Shown: positions 47,701-59,700 of the stretch, one piece after another
Position numbering within the stretch: position 1 is the stretch's first letter
How the letters are laid out: the number at the start of each line of letters is the position of its first letter
Source of the DNA: Haemaphysalis longicornis
Taxonomy: Eukaryota; Arthropoda; Arachnida; Ixodida; Ixodidae
Length of the DNA stretch: 64,000 nt
Assembly (NCBI GenBank): GCA_013339765.2
Contig: CM023453.1
Location: 84,944,685-85,008,684 of the forward strand
Direction of reading: 5' to 3'
The notes under the pieces: model-generated
Seen by the model: the letters and a program-made list of their open reading frames with translations, nothing else
What the model was told of the DNA's origin: nothing
Databases searched by the model: none
Made by a program: the position numbers and the translations under genes

Positions 47701-50700
47701 CAACGCTCATAAAGTGTCTCGGCCGATGAAGCTTCAGGCGCTGAAGTCGAGAATAAACATTCGGCGGTATCTTCCGTATCAGCTTCTGCTTCGGTTTCGA
47801 CGAGGACTTTTAAGACCCGTGAACTTTCTTCGGAGGATTCTTTCTGGGCGGTAGCTCGTGGTAGGTCCACCTCCAAGGAGGCCTTTTCCTGCTCAAACAC
47901 TGGCTCTTCATTTGTTACGTGCCATCATGTCACTGCTTTTGATTGTATGCTTGATGAGATTAATTTCGCTTCTCCAGGCACTGTCCACGCAAAAGCCGTT
48001 TCCTGGGACATAGCCGTCGATGTGGACATAGTCGTCAGTTTTCTTGGTGTTGGTTGTTTCCAGTTTGGATCGCACAATGAAGTTATGTGGTGTCCTTTGC
48101 AATTCCGACATGAGAGGCTTTTTGCATTCTTGCAATTCTTAGGGCGGTGAAAGGTCCTGGCGCAGCGAAAGCAACATCCCTGCTTTCGCAATTTCGCTTT
48201 CTTTAAGTCTAATGGGAGTTCAACCCGGCAATCATCTGTGAGGTGGTCGTTGGATTCACAGAGAAGACATTTATGGCGGGATACCTTCACCGTTAGCGTG
48301 GCAGAATAACCTTTTATTTTGTCGTTGACGTGTTTCCGGTGTGGTTCTGTTGTGGTAGGCGTATCTGAACCAGTCATTACTGAAGTGATCTCCGGACTTC
48401 GCACTTCAAGGTTCAAAAGTTCGAGTAACGTTGATACTTCATAAGGCCCTTCTCTTCTCTGTCCTTGTGGCGTTGTTAGCATTAACTGGTTAAACTGGAG
48501 CACGAGCTCATAGGGCAACTTCTGCCACAACGCAGTCTTCAACATGATTCCGTAGGACTCAATGTGTACTCCGAGGTTTTCGAGTGATCTAACATGAGTG
48601 TGTACACAATCATGGAGCGTCTGAAGGTCGCTCAAGTTTTCACAGGAGGTCAATTTCGGGAGGTTCAGCAATTTGCTCATGTCATCGCTTATTATCAGGC
48701 TTTTGTCTCCAAACCTATGCTTGAGCAGTTCGATGGCTATGGGGTAGCTTTCGTTAGTCGTTGCTAATCCGCTAATGACGCCTTGCGCTTTTCCCTTTAT
48801 ATAACTGCGTAGGTACTTGTACTTGTCAACGTCGGCAAGGAAGGGGTGTTTATGTATCGCTGACTCGAACTGGTCCCAAAAAGTAGGCCATCGTATAAAA
48901 TCTCCATTGAAAGACTCGACTTCAAGTTTGGGCAGTCGAAAGAGAATTCCTCCATCAGCTGAATTTACAGCTTGTGCCGCACTGGTCGTCGTTAGAGGGA
49001 ATGCGGTGGCAAGATGACTTTCAGCGCAGAAGACCATGCGTGCAATAGAATCCCTGCAATCTTCTACAGTTGCTAGTTCATCGTCTAGTTGGTCATCGGG
49101 AATGATGTCCTCTATCTCTTTGTCTAGTTCGGTTAAAGCAGCCTCTTTCCGTTTAAGCATATTAAGTTGCTCAGCCAGCTCACCGGTCGGTAGTGGAGCC
49201 ACCTCCATCATGGACTTCATCTCGCTGATGACCCTTGTAGTCGAGGCGCGAAGCACATTACGCTTCCATTTCGGACGATGCATGATGGGGCTCGGTACGA
49301 AGAGATGGCTCTGGCGGGAGCTGATTCGATGCGCCGTTCGTTACCGTTGTGTCCTCTTCAATGGGCCTGCTTCTTCGGTAGGGGTTGTTATGGAACGGGA
49401 CGCAGACGCGAAGCCATGGCTGAGCCGGACCGAGGTTTATTCGCTTCTTTCTCCTCTCTCCGATAGTAATGATAGTGGTCGCCCTCCTCGTCTTCCATAA
49501 TTCCGCAACACACTCCCACCCCCGACGGTGACACTAGTGGGTAAGTTTCAGAACAGGTTAGTAGAGGTTCTGCCGTAGATGGGTGGTCCAGTGTCATTCA
49601 TTTAAAGACGACAGGTGGCAGTTTCCGCCTGCTTTACCCTCCACCGATGCTTCGAGGCTCGATGCCTTCTTCTGGATACTTTCTTGGGTAGAACGGGGCC
49701 ACAAGTTTTGCTTGGGCAGGGCTGTCTTATGAATGATGCAGTAAAGTTAGTCCTCGAGTGAGCATGTACAAATCGTGTTCGGAATGCAGCCAGAACCTTC
49801 TGGTCAGTGGTGCCCTTTTCTTTTCCTGTTCGCCTTCGACGTTCCTTTCCGTGTACTGGCTGAGTTTCAACCACTTGCATCTGTATCGTCGCAATGGATC
49901 TGCGTTTTCTGTTTTCAGGCGGTCGAGCGGACGCTTGTCTTTCAGGTGCTTGAATTCGCTTCTTCAGAGACTTACTGCCGAGCCACTGGTTTCGTAACGC
50001 TGGCACACGGGTGAATGTCTTCTCGTTGCACGCGGGACACCTGTCATCCGTTGACTTCATCTGAGTTTTGCACATACGGGTTCGCTTCTAGGGTTATGGC
50101 CCCGAGAGCATGCGAGCCTGGGATGGTATTTTCCTTATTTGGGCAAAATAGCACGGCGCCGGCTGCTTCGACGAACTCGGTATTGATTCTGCGTCCAGCG
50201 GCCTGGTTCACCGATGACTTTGCAAATGTAGGGGCGCTGTGCTGCTCTGTGTTCTCTTCCGCTGAACACGACGAACTCGCGGTTTCGCAAGCATCCCTTG
50301 TAGCGAATGGGAGTGCTACAATGGCCGCGTCCCTTTTCAGGGAGATGCCCCCTCTGAAAGGATTCTGCGTCGGTTGAGGTGGCGACAAAGTCTTCGTCGC
50401 GGTGAACGACGTACTCAACGTTGCCTGAGAGATTCGTTCCTTCAACGAAACCTTCGTGCGACTTATCACGTATGAAAACTCTTCGCCTTCTTCTAAGTCT
50501 GCCACAAAACTGTCAAAGTCGAGAAGGCTCTGGATATGACCGTCCAGCCTTCGAAGCTCGTCTTGTTTTTGTTCTGCCATACGGTGCAAATCGATGAGCA
50601 TACTTATATTCGATGGTGACGATTCCAAGACCCGAATAGTGGTGTTGGCTAGTTCCGTTATGTCCGCCCGGAGGACGACCCGCGAACTGATAAGTTGGTC

Positions 50701-53700
50701 CACGACCTGCCTGTCATCTAAACCAGAGAGCGCAGCGAAGCAAGGGCGGGACTGTCCGATGGGTGGGGATCATCTCCGGGTTCTAGGTGGGGGGTCTGTG
50801 TCCAGCACGCAGCCATGACAGGCATCGTTCAAGGGTGAGGCCTCCGAAATGAGAAAATCCGACGAACCTGAGGCCACGCACTACCTTGACGGCGCTGCGC
50901 CGTGAAGTCCGCTGGTCCGTCGTTCCCGGGTTTCACGGCACCAGAAATGTTATGGCACGAGACGCAGACGCCAAGCCATGGCTGAGCCGGACCGAGGTTT
51001 ATTCGCTTCTTTCTCCTCTCTCCGATAGTAATGATAGTGGTCGCCCTCCTCGTCTTCCATAATTCCGCAACAGGGGTCTCTAACGGTGTAATCCTTTCAT
51101 CCTGGTCACGGCACCAAATTGTTGAAAACCCGGAAGCAGGCGCGGGTTAGAGGACGCCGCTTTATTGATGACTGTCGAGCGGTTAACGTATTCGATTGAT
51201 GAAGAAGATGTCTCGAGCCTCGCTGCTCGTGCGGTCGCTGCTCGTCTTCACTTCGGTGTCGTCGTCTTCCAACCAACCAGATCACATTTTGTAACAGTGT
51301 GAGCTTCTTCATTTTTTTAATGTCATCCACACAATAGTGCCCTGTTGCTTGCGGCTTATTTTCCCAGCAGCAAAGAGAATTGACTGCGACTCTTTTTTAT
51401 CGAAATTAGCGGTACTAAAGCTGCCGTGTAGGTTCACGAAATTTCTATTCACTCTTCTGTCTAATTTCTTCAAACTTAAATCTCACTACTGACAATGCTG
51501 CGTCAAACTAAATTCAACTTTTGTCTACCGTCTTTGCACGTATTGCTTTTGTTTTGCAGTTTGGAACGCTAACGAAAATATACATCGCGTATAGGTTACA
51601 CAGAAACGAAAATGCCTAATACTAAGGCAGAATAGTCTGCATGTATCCCTAAATTAAAATAACGGTAGAACGCTGCGGATTTCAAGCAGCATTGTCCAGA
51701 TTGGAAATTAACTGTAACACCAGCCCCTAGTCAAAATTTCACTAAGTTTCACCACCACTTAAATACGGTCGTTATAACTTATTTCTGGCTACTGTATCTT
51801 TCCTCCACATTCAATTAGCCAAAAAATAGTACTTTGGGTGGTTTTTTTTGCTCTTGTACATGTTTAAAGGAGCGGGTAACTTGATTATATCTATAATTAG
51901 GTAAGCAAAATAAGTTTCAGCGAAGTGAAATGAAATTTGTTTTTACATCTGTCGCAGTCACAGCAAAAGAACCCTTACTCCATTTTCTATCGGCATATAT
52001 ATGCTCGCAAAAAAAGTTAACCTGCGTCTAATACAGCTCTGGTTACACTGTTGCCTATCTTGAAATCCAAACCTAAGACCTGTTGCAACGTATATTCCTC
52101 TAAAGTTATTATGCGAGCATTTAACATATTTTCCGGGTCATTGTACAATCAACCAACCAAACAAAATAACTTGGGGAGACATTGCTTTGGGTGGACATTG
52201 TAGTGGAACGTTTTTGCCTAAATAATTTTGAAGCATGTTATTCACTGTGGTGTGTTTGAAATACAAATGTGGCACTACAGTTATAATTACTTTCAAGTGT
52301 TGATAAAAACCGAAACGTCTTATGAAGCACATTAAAATATGCATGCAGCACAGTAATGTAAATCACTGTTGGTGTTTAGGAGTTGGAAAAGCTTCGATTC
52401 AGGAAAGAAATACATGGTTCAAAGCAGTAAGACAACTTTTTTCCCAATTTTCACCTGATGTTATTTGGTGTAGCTGTACTGCTACCTCAACGCCATTAGC
52501 ACCCACATTTCCCCGTATATTTGATATCTGGCGCTCAAATTTCACCATCTGGCAACACTGATTTCAAGTACTATCGTCCTTCGCTTCATCGAGTGAAATT
52601 ACTCTTGTTACTCCCGTCCGAGTCTCAAGTGAAAACTGCATTTCGCAAACATTTTGTTATTTAGTGCATCCATACTTCAGAGCCTTTGCTGTACTAAACA
52701 CGAACGCCCTACAAGAGCCTTTAATGCTTTGAAGCCCATAAATCCTTTAAAAAGCATTGCAGGACTCTGACCCTACCAACAAGCTCGTTCCACAAGAACC
52801 GCAGTACCCGGAACCAGTCTACGCTACGCGAAAGGACACACACCTATGCAGCGTGAGCACGTCATCTTGGAGACCGGCATGGTCGTCGCTTCTAAAGGCG
52901 TCCATGATGGACATGATGTACGAGTAGATGGCGCCACCTGCCGGAGGTGGTGCCGAGTACGCTACCCGACCGTCTCGAAAGGTGACGCTCACTGGCTGGG
53001 TCCAAGTAGGCTTGTAGGAGCGGAGGTCCTTGAGGGTCATAATTCCACCTGTAATCAAAAAGCTGTATCCTGGGGTATTGTGCGGAGTTAAAGAATTATT
53101 CTAAAGGACGTGCGCAGTAGGCAAATAACAAGAGCCGCAATCACATATCACCCTGCTGCGTATTTACGTTTTAGCGAATGTGGCATTATTGACATTAAGA
53201 ATAACTTTCGGGCAGCAGATGCTGTACGAATTTGCGAGATAGCTGCGATTTGCCTGCTACGTGATTATGAACACAGTTACTGTTAACAGGCGCAAGCATT
53301 TGACCTATTAATTTTATTTTTGACACTGAAAACTGGTGATATCCTGCTTGATTTAGTTGTTCTGGCTTCACGCCATAGTTATTCGATTGTACACAACTTC
53401 TTAAGCACTCACTTTCACTCTGCTTTACACACGCATGCAGCAAAACAGCAGGTTGACTGAAAGCGTCTTAACAGGTAACCGACGCCAAGCCTTCTACATC
53501 GTATACAGGGTGACCAAAATTAGGTCGACAAGTTTTTTTTTAAGTTAGGCGCTTAGCTTTACGTGAAGACGACCTCTACAGTGAGGTTATGCGCCCAGGG
53601 GGACACAAAATTAGCTGTAATTATTGTTGTCAATGGCGTAAATGACCTAAAATTGAATCATTAACTTTTTAGTGACTGCAGTAAGAGGAATGCTTGTATT

Positions 53701-56700
53701 GAAAAGTTGGACGCAGTCGTGTTTCTACGCAGTTTCATTTGGCAGAATTCTTTTTGCGCATCCGTACTCTGAGATATCGAACTGCTAAGTTTAATTGCCG
53801 TTAGCATGATTACTCATGCTAGGACAGCGACGACCGGCGCAAAGCTCCTCCCTTTTGTTCTGTGTTCCGATAGCGGTTCCGCCTAGTGCAGATTGCAATA
53901 AGCCCAGCCAAGACTGAAACGGTGCCAGTTATCACTTTTGTCTATGCCTCCACCCCGTTGTCATTCTAAACACCGTACACAGCAGGCACGTCACAAAAGG
54001 GAGGAGCTTTGCGGCCGGTCTTCAATTTCTAGCATACGTAATCATGCGAACGGCAAATAAAATTCGCGGTTCGATATCTCGGAGTACGAATGCGCTAGAA
54101 GAATTCTGCGAAATGAAACTGCGTAGGAATAAGATTGCGTCTAACTCTTCATACAAGCATGCCTGCTTACTGTAGCCGCTAAAAAGTTGATTATCCAATT
54201 TTAGTAATTAAGCCACCGACATCACTACTTACCACCTCATTGTGTGTCCCCCTTGCGCATAACATTGCTGTAGCGCTGGTCTTCAAGTACATCTAAGCGT
54301 CTAATTTTTCAAAAATCTGTCTACTTAACTTTGATCACCCTGCATATTGTGAAAGCACCTGCGTTTCCCGTTACTTGTCAGTACAAGCGCTTGTACTGTA
54401 AGATTTAAAATGTCTAATCTTTCAATTGTTCTTGCTTTTCTCCTAACGTATGCAATAAATTAGGCGTCTGGGCACATTTCCATCCTGTAGCACCACGTAG
54501 CGTCCGACAGAATCTTCGTTACTCATTCATGAGGACACGGAACTATCAACAGTCGATATAGTGTTGATATAGTTGACTGTCGATAATATTATCAACAGTC
54601 AGCGCACTGTAAATAATTAAACTATATGTCAGTGTGCAACTGCTAGTGTTAACAGCGGCCCCCCAAAACAAGTGTCTGATCAGTTACGAGGAAACCCTGC
54701 AGAACACGGCCATACGGGAACATGAACGACCGGCCAGATCAATTCACAGAAAGTTGAAGGTGAATCAACCTCCAGAAATGTTTTGTGCAGTATTGTTTCA
54801 GATTAAGTTTGTGGCTTCATGTGTGGCAGGAAACCTTCGGGAATTCATATCCGCCACCCCCAATAGCCGCTGCCATTTTGACCCAATGTATTTTCCGATG
54901 TGCCCATGCGTGGTGCGCGTGACTAGAGTTCTATTGCGTTTTCGCTAGCATTCTGTTGCTGATGACATACAGTGCAAGAAATTTTTTTTGCACTGTCGCT
55001 AGACCTATTCAACTGCATGTGATAAGGATTGCAAGAACTTCCGCATATTTGTGTCCGGAGATCGTAACGCTTGTTATGTCCAATACTCTCAGTAACGTGT
55101 TCTGCTGTGTGGTATACGGTCATATTGATTTCCCCCTTAGTTTTTCCCAAATATAAGTGTGTGTCCGTATCCTTATCTGTAGCATTACCACCGACATCTC
55201 ACGTTCAAACCTACCAGATTTGCCAGGCTGGCCTCTCCAGTTTATTATATCTTAATCACTCTTTGCCTCCCTCGAAACCCTTCCCAGGAGCAACTGAAAG
55301 CATAAATCACCGAAGGGCTATCAGGTTGTCTAAAAAAAGAGGTTTGCCTAAAAAATCGATATCGTTTTGCCTCAAATAAGATGGCTTCAGACAAGTGCCG
55401 GATGTTCACGTCGTACCATGTTCAGCAATCTCCCGCACCATCGTTGCTGGCAAGGCTGCCTTTGTAGAAGTAGTCCGGGCCATACTTTGCGATTTCTGCC
55501 AGCGTCCTGGCCAGGTCCTTCTGCACAAGTAGTTCACCGGCTATCAAGGGCCGCTTCTCTTCCGAGTTCCAGAAAGGCTTCCTGGAGAACGAACACCGCG
55601 GCAGGCAGGGAATCATAAGTGTCGAAGTTATGAATGACTAGAGAAGCTTTATTTTAACAGAGTTGTTTCTCTTGTCGGGCAGATGGTGCTATTCCTCCAA
55701 TTATTTACCGCTATCCCCTCCTTTTACGTCCACTTCCCCACCCCCCACGGCCGGATTAGGTGTCGGCACCCCATGCCAGACAGTTTCGGGCCCTCTTCTC
55801 GACTTCCCCCCACCCCTAAAAGCCTCATCCCATCGCAGATGGTGCTATTTTTTCGACTAGTTTCGCGACAGACCTCAAAATGAGTACAGTAATAGTCTCA
55901 GCCCATGTGTACGAGATTTCGGCGCATGTTAAAGGTCCCCAGGGGGTGAAAATTAATCCGGAGCCCTCCATTACGGCGCGCCTCATCACCTGCGTTGCGT
56001 CGGCACGTTAAACCTTACAATCAATCAAATCAGTAAAAGTCTCATTAAGAAAACAATTAATACTGCTTTCGTGGAGAAATGCGCAAGTATCACATATGTT
56101 TCCGCCCAATAATTTTATATTTATCAAGGTTGTTTTCGTCGGTACTATAGGCGCCGCGATTTTTCGTTTCCGCGAGAGGAGCAGAAGCGGCTGCCGCGCC
56201 GGCAGGCAATGAGGTGATCCGCCGCGTAGAGAGCCCTGGCCAATTGGTGACTGCTGTGCCTTTAGTTAGGAAGTCGGAACAAAACTAAGCTCAACTATGG
56301 GAGCACCGGCTGCAGAGGCGTAGGCGGAAGGGGGGTGTGCTGGAATAGCACAGCTGCACTCCTTCGTTTCACAAGTGCGGCTATAACGCGTCCTCTTCCA
56401 TTTACATCGGACTACAATCCTTTCTCCCCTTTCGGAGCCCTATCTTTCTGTCACGTGACCATCTTTCCATCACATCACCGCCTTTTCTTGTCAGGGGACT
56501 GTAAGTATATTGCGTTCGAAAATCAAAGGGAGTTGTCGATGTCGCATTATTGTAGCATGCAGTGCTACGGGTGTGTTGCTGACCGCGCCGCATATGGTAC
56601 TTCCTTAAACCCATTCACAACAAGGGCAGACGGCTAAAGCGAACCAGAAATGAAGAACGCGGGCCCTGAGCGGTGAGAAAAAGTCTGAAAGCCGAGAACG

Positions 56701-59700
56701 TTGGCTACGTATCGCATGCATCAGCTGTACAAAGAGGTTTCCGGACAGGAATTTTTGTCCTGCTTGAGAAACATTTATGGGAGGCTAGTATCAAAAAACT
56801 ATTTGTTCTAACAGCGCAGCTGTTTAGCACATCGTAATATTTTCTGTCCGTGGTTAAGATACCAAGACATCGCCGAGCGAGCGCACAGGAGCGCGGGCCT
56901 GACGACGAACGCCCGGCAGCTAACAAAATAAAAAACATTTCCTAGGGTTCGTGTGTGCGAGTCTCGCGACGACCGTCCAGCGTCCCCTCCACACGCCGGT
57001 CAAACCAAGCATACCCACTTAGGATGTTGGCCGAGATTGCGGCGACCGACCGGCAGTTAAGAAACTATGATAATGCCGAGCGATCGTGTGTGCGTGCCTC
57101 GCGGCGACCGCCCAGCGTCCCCTGCGCACGTTTGTCAAGCGAAGCATACCCACTTAGGGAGATTGGCAAGATTGGCGAAAAAACCCAGCGTTGGCTGTAA
57201 TCATGTCAGCACTTGCTCGGAACGAGAAAGAGATGTCATAGTGTACGCCCTCAAAGGTGATGTATAATAATTATCACTCCAAAAAATGAAAAATCTCACA
57301 CTTATTGCAACAATGATGGAGTAAAGGTCGTTGCGGCAGCGAAGACAAAGCAAATCGGCTGCAATCGTGGACTTTAACCTTCATGGTAGCCGTGAAGGTT
57401 GCGACAGCTTCGCTACCTTCAAGTCTTACGCGCTGGGTAAGCTTCCTTCATTTTTTTGTTTTAATCTTGTTTTTCAGAATGCAACCAACTAACAGGATGT
57501 GGAAGAAAGTTATCGCTTCAGCTGAATTCTCGCAACTGCTAGAGAGTTTTTGGCTGGGATGAGATAATTAAAACTGAAGAAAGTGAGACTGAAAGATTAG
57601 CCTGAAAGATTAGCTATAGAAATAGAGCAAATAGTAGCCCAAGCTTTGCTCCTGCGTTACAAATTGATTTGTGATTATCAGAAAACAAGCTGTGAGGGAA
57701 AGGGAAACGTCTCGCAGGTTCTTTTCTTCGGTATTCAGTGGCGACTGGGACTTTCCTCAGTGCCAATAACTATTGATTGATTAGTTGTAGGGTTAGATGC
57801 GCCGACGGCAACGCAGGCGATGAGGCGCGCCGTATTGGAGGGCTCCGCATTAATTTTGACCACCTAGGGATTTTTAACGTGCGCCGAAATCTAGTGCCAA
57901 TAACTAGACCAGGACGTTTGGAAATAACATAACCAAAATATATATTCTTGAAAAAACACACGCTTGGTACGCCAATTGCAAGTCAAAGCTAAACAACCAG
58001 TACGTAACCTAAGAAATGCCGAACATAAAGAAAACACAATGGAAAGTCCCACCAAATGTTGCCAGAAAAAACTTACACCCGCCAAAAAAAGAACAATAGG
58101 TAAAAACCAATTACGCTTTCGGGGCCCGTACGGGTTCCTTGTTTACATATCACAAAACAAGTCTACTCGATGAAATGTCGGCACTATGCCAACAATCTAA
58201 CAATATTGGTTTCATTTTATATAAAACGTTAGCATGCTTTTCTTCATGTTGTTTTTTATTTATCGACCAACCAGTCTTCTGTTGTGAACGGTATTTTTTT
58301 TTACTCCTGGGCTGTCTCATCAATAATGTAATGTAAATGGACAGTTTCAGCCACCCTAACAATTAGAATTTAATTGTGCCTGGTCGAGATTGACAGAGGT
58401 GTCTTGATAGACATCACTGAATGAGCCTTGGTTGAGAGAGTTCGCGGGGCCCGTCGCTATAATGTGCGGAAAGAAAACAACACGCCAATATATTCGAAGT
58501 TTCCAGATTGCCACGAACGGGCTAAAAAGTGCGAACTTCAGTTTGTGCGTGGAGATCTCCTCGATCCAACCTTCTCCGGTTGTCCATTTGTCACAGTGGG
58601 CCTCCTCGATTACAAGTACCGGAACCGTCCGTGTATTGCCCGGGAGCAATCCGGCGCTCGATTTTCTGATGTATTCCTACGGAGCCTCCATTCTGAGGGC
58701 AGTCTCCGGACTGCCCGCGGACTGTCCAGGGACTGGTTAATCGAGGATGCCCAGTGTTGTTCGGTGGCGCAGAGGGGAGATGTGGCCCGGTCAAAAGTAC
58801 CACTTCAGCGTCATTTTTGACGCGTGAGCAGTGCATTAACTCACTTTGAATATTCGTGTCGCGTATGAGCGAAGCCTGTCAATGAAGAGCGCGTTCCTTC
58901 GGGAAATGAATGCACCGGTCTGTCAAGCCATCGACATGCGTCGGCTGCCGCGAAGAAACAGCGCTGCGAGGCAACGTTGTTCTGCGAAGTGTGAAGGCTG
59001 GCAATCAAGGTCATATAGAGAAAGCATGCCCCTCGAGCAAAAAAAAAAAAAAAAAAAAAAAAACATCAGTCCCTTTTTTACGGGAAAGATGTTTAAACGC
59101 AAAGCTTTTTCTATGCAAACTGATTCAAATGAAAGTCCGAAATACACGCCCCCAAAGCCCAAAATCTCATCTGCCAAAGCCCAAAGCCGAAGTCCGCTTC
59201 ACCTCAGGCACACTCCAAAGCCAACGCCCGCGCAACGAACCCAAAGGAAATGCTTAGCAGCCTCGAATGCGATTGTGGCGCAGTCGGATGTCGGCGGTTT
59301 TTTAATGTGAGGTAACCGGGTTCTATTCCGATCACGGGAAGCGCTTTCTTCTTGATTCGTCATCATCGAGCGCCTACCGATTGGGTTAACTTGGCTTTCC
59401 TTCAGTGCGTTTTGGTTACGGCACCGCCCTCAGTGAAACCAAGGAATCGTCGCTTTAAAAATGCAGTTTCTAGCCAAACCCAGGGTGGTTGGTTTTCAAC
59501 TCTGCAAGCGAGAGCGTTCAAAAGCAGTCATCGGCTACCGTGCATAGGAACTACTCCGCCGGAGCTGCTCCCGCTTGCGAATCACATCAGTAAAACGACT
59601 TCGAGTTCTACCCGTGGTCTCATATACTCTAACAACGAAGAAAGTCCGTCGCGGGTGTGTGAAGATCGACGATAAAAGTCGGCTAAGCGCCAAGAATGAG

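Larger units (their letters stand above)
49386..51072 (-). mobile_element. BEL/Pao-like LTR element (inner, nested)
   Basis: 1687 bp with 125-bp LTRs (49386-49510 and 50948-51072, three differences), starting TGTTATGG and ending AACA. The 5-bp target duplication GGGGT is perfect (49381-49385 and 51073-51077). The primer-binding site TGGTGCCGTGA (50943-50933) again fits tRNA-His, and GGGGGTGGGAGTG (within 49511-49528) is a plausible polypurine tract. It contains gag-like ORFs only. Inserted into the leader of the outer element, so it is younger as an insertion. Confidence 0.92.
47313..51296 (-). mobile_element. BEL/Pao LTR retrotransposon (outer), pol deleted
   Basis: 3984 bp bounded by near-identical LTRs (47313-47490 and 51120-51296) that start TGTTGAAAAC and end AACA, with a perfect 5-bp target duplication GTGTG (47308-47312 and 51297-51301). 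The primer-binding site TGGTGCCGTGAC (51116-51105) matches the 3' end of tRNA-His. It holds a long gag and a scrap of integrase C-terminus, but no protease, RT or integrase core. It is interrupted near its 5' end by a second element (49386-51072). It lies in intron 6 of GGT-A. Confidence 0.92.

Noticed and set aside
49036..49500. 154-codon plus-strand frame
   Set aside because: It is antisense to the BEL/Pao gag and an LTR.
53506..54342. mariner element with TA duplication
   Set aside because: The bases flanking the inverted ends (GTATA and CATAT) do not give a clear TA duplication, and no transposase frame exists.
58846..59310. Possible gag zinc knuckle (AGNQGHIEKACP) near an A-run
   Set aside because: Only one half of a knuckle is visible across a frameshift; no capsid, LTR or pol is nearby.
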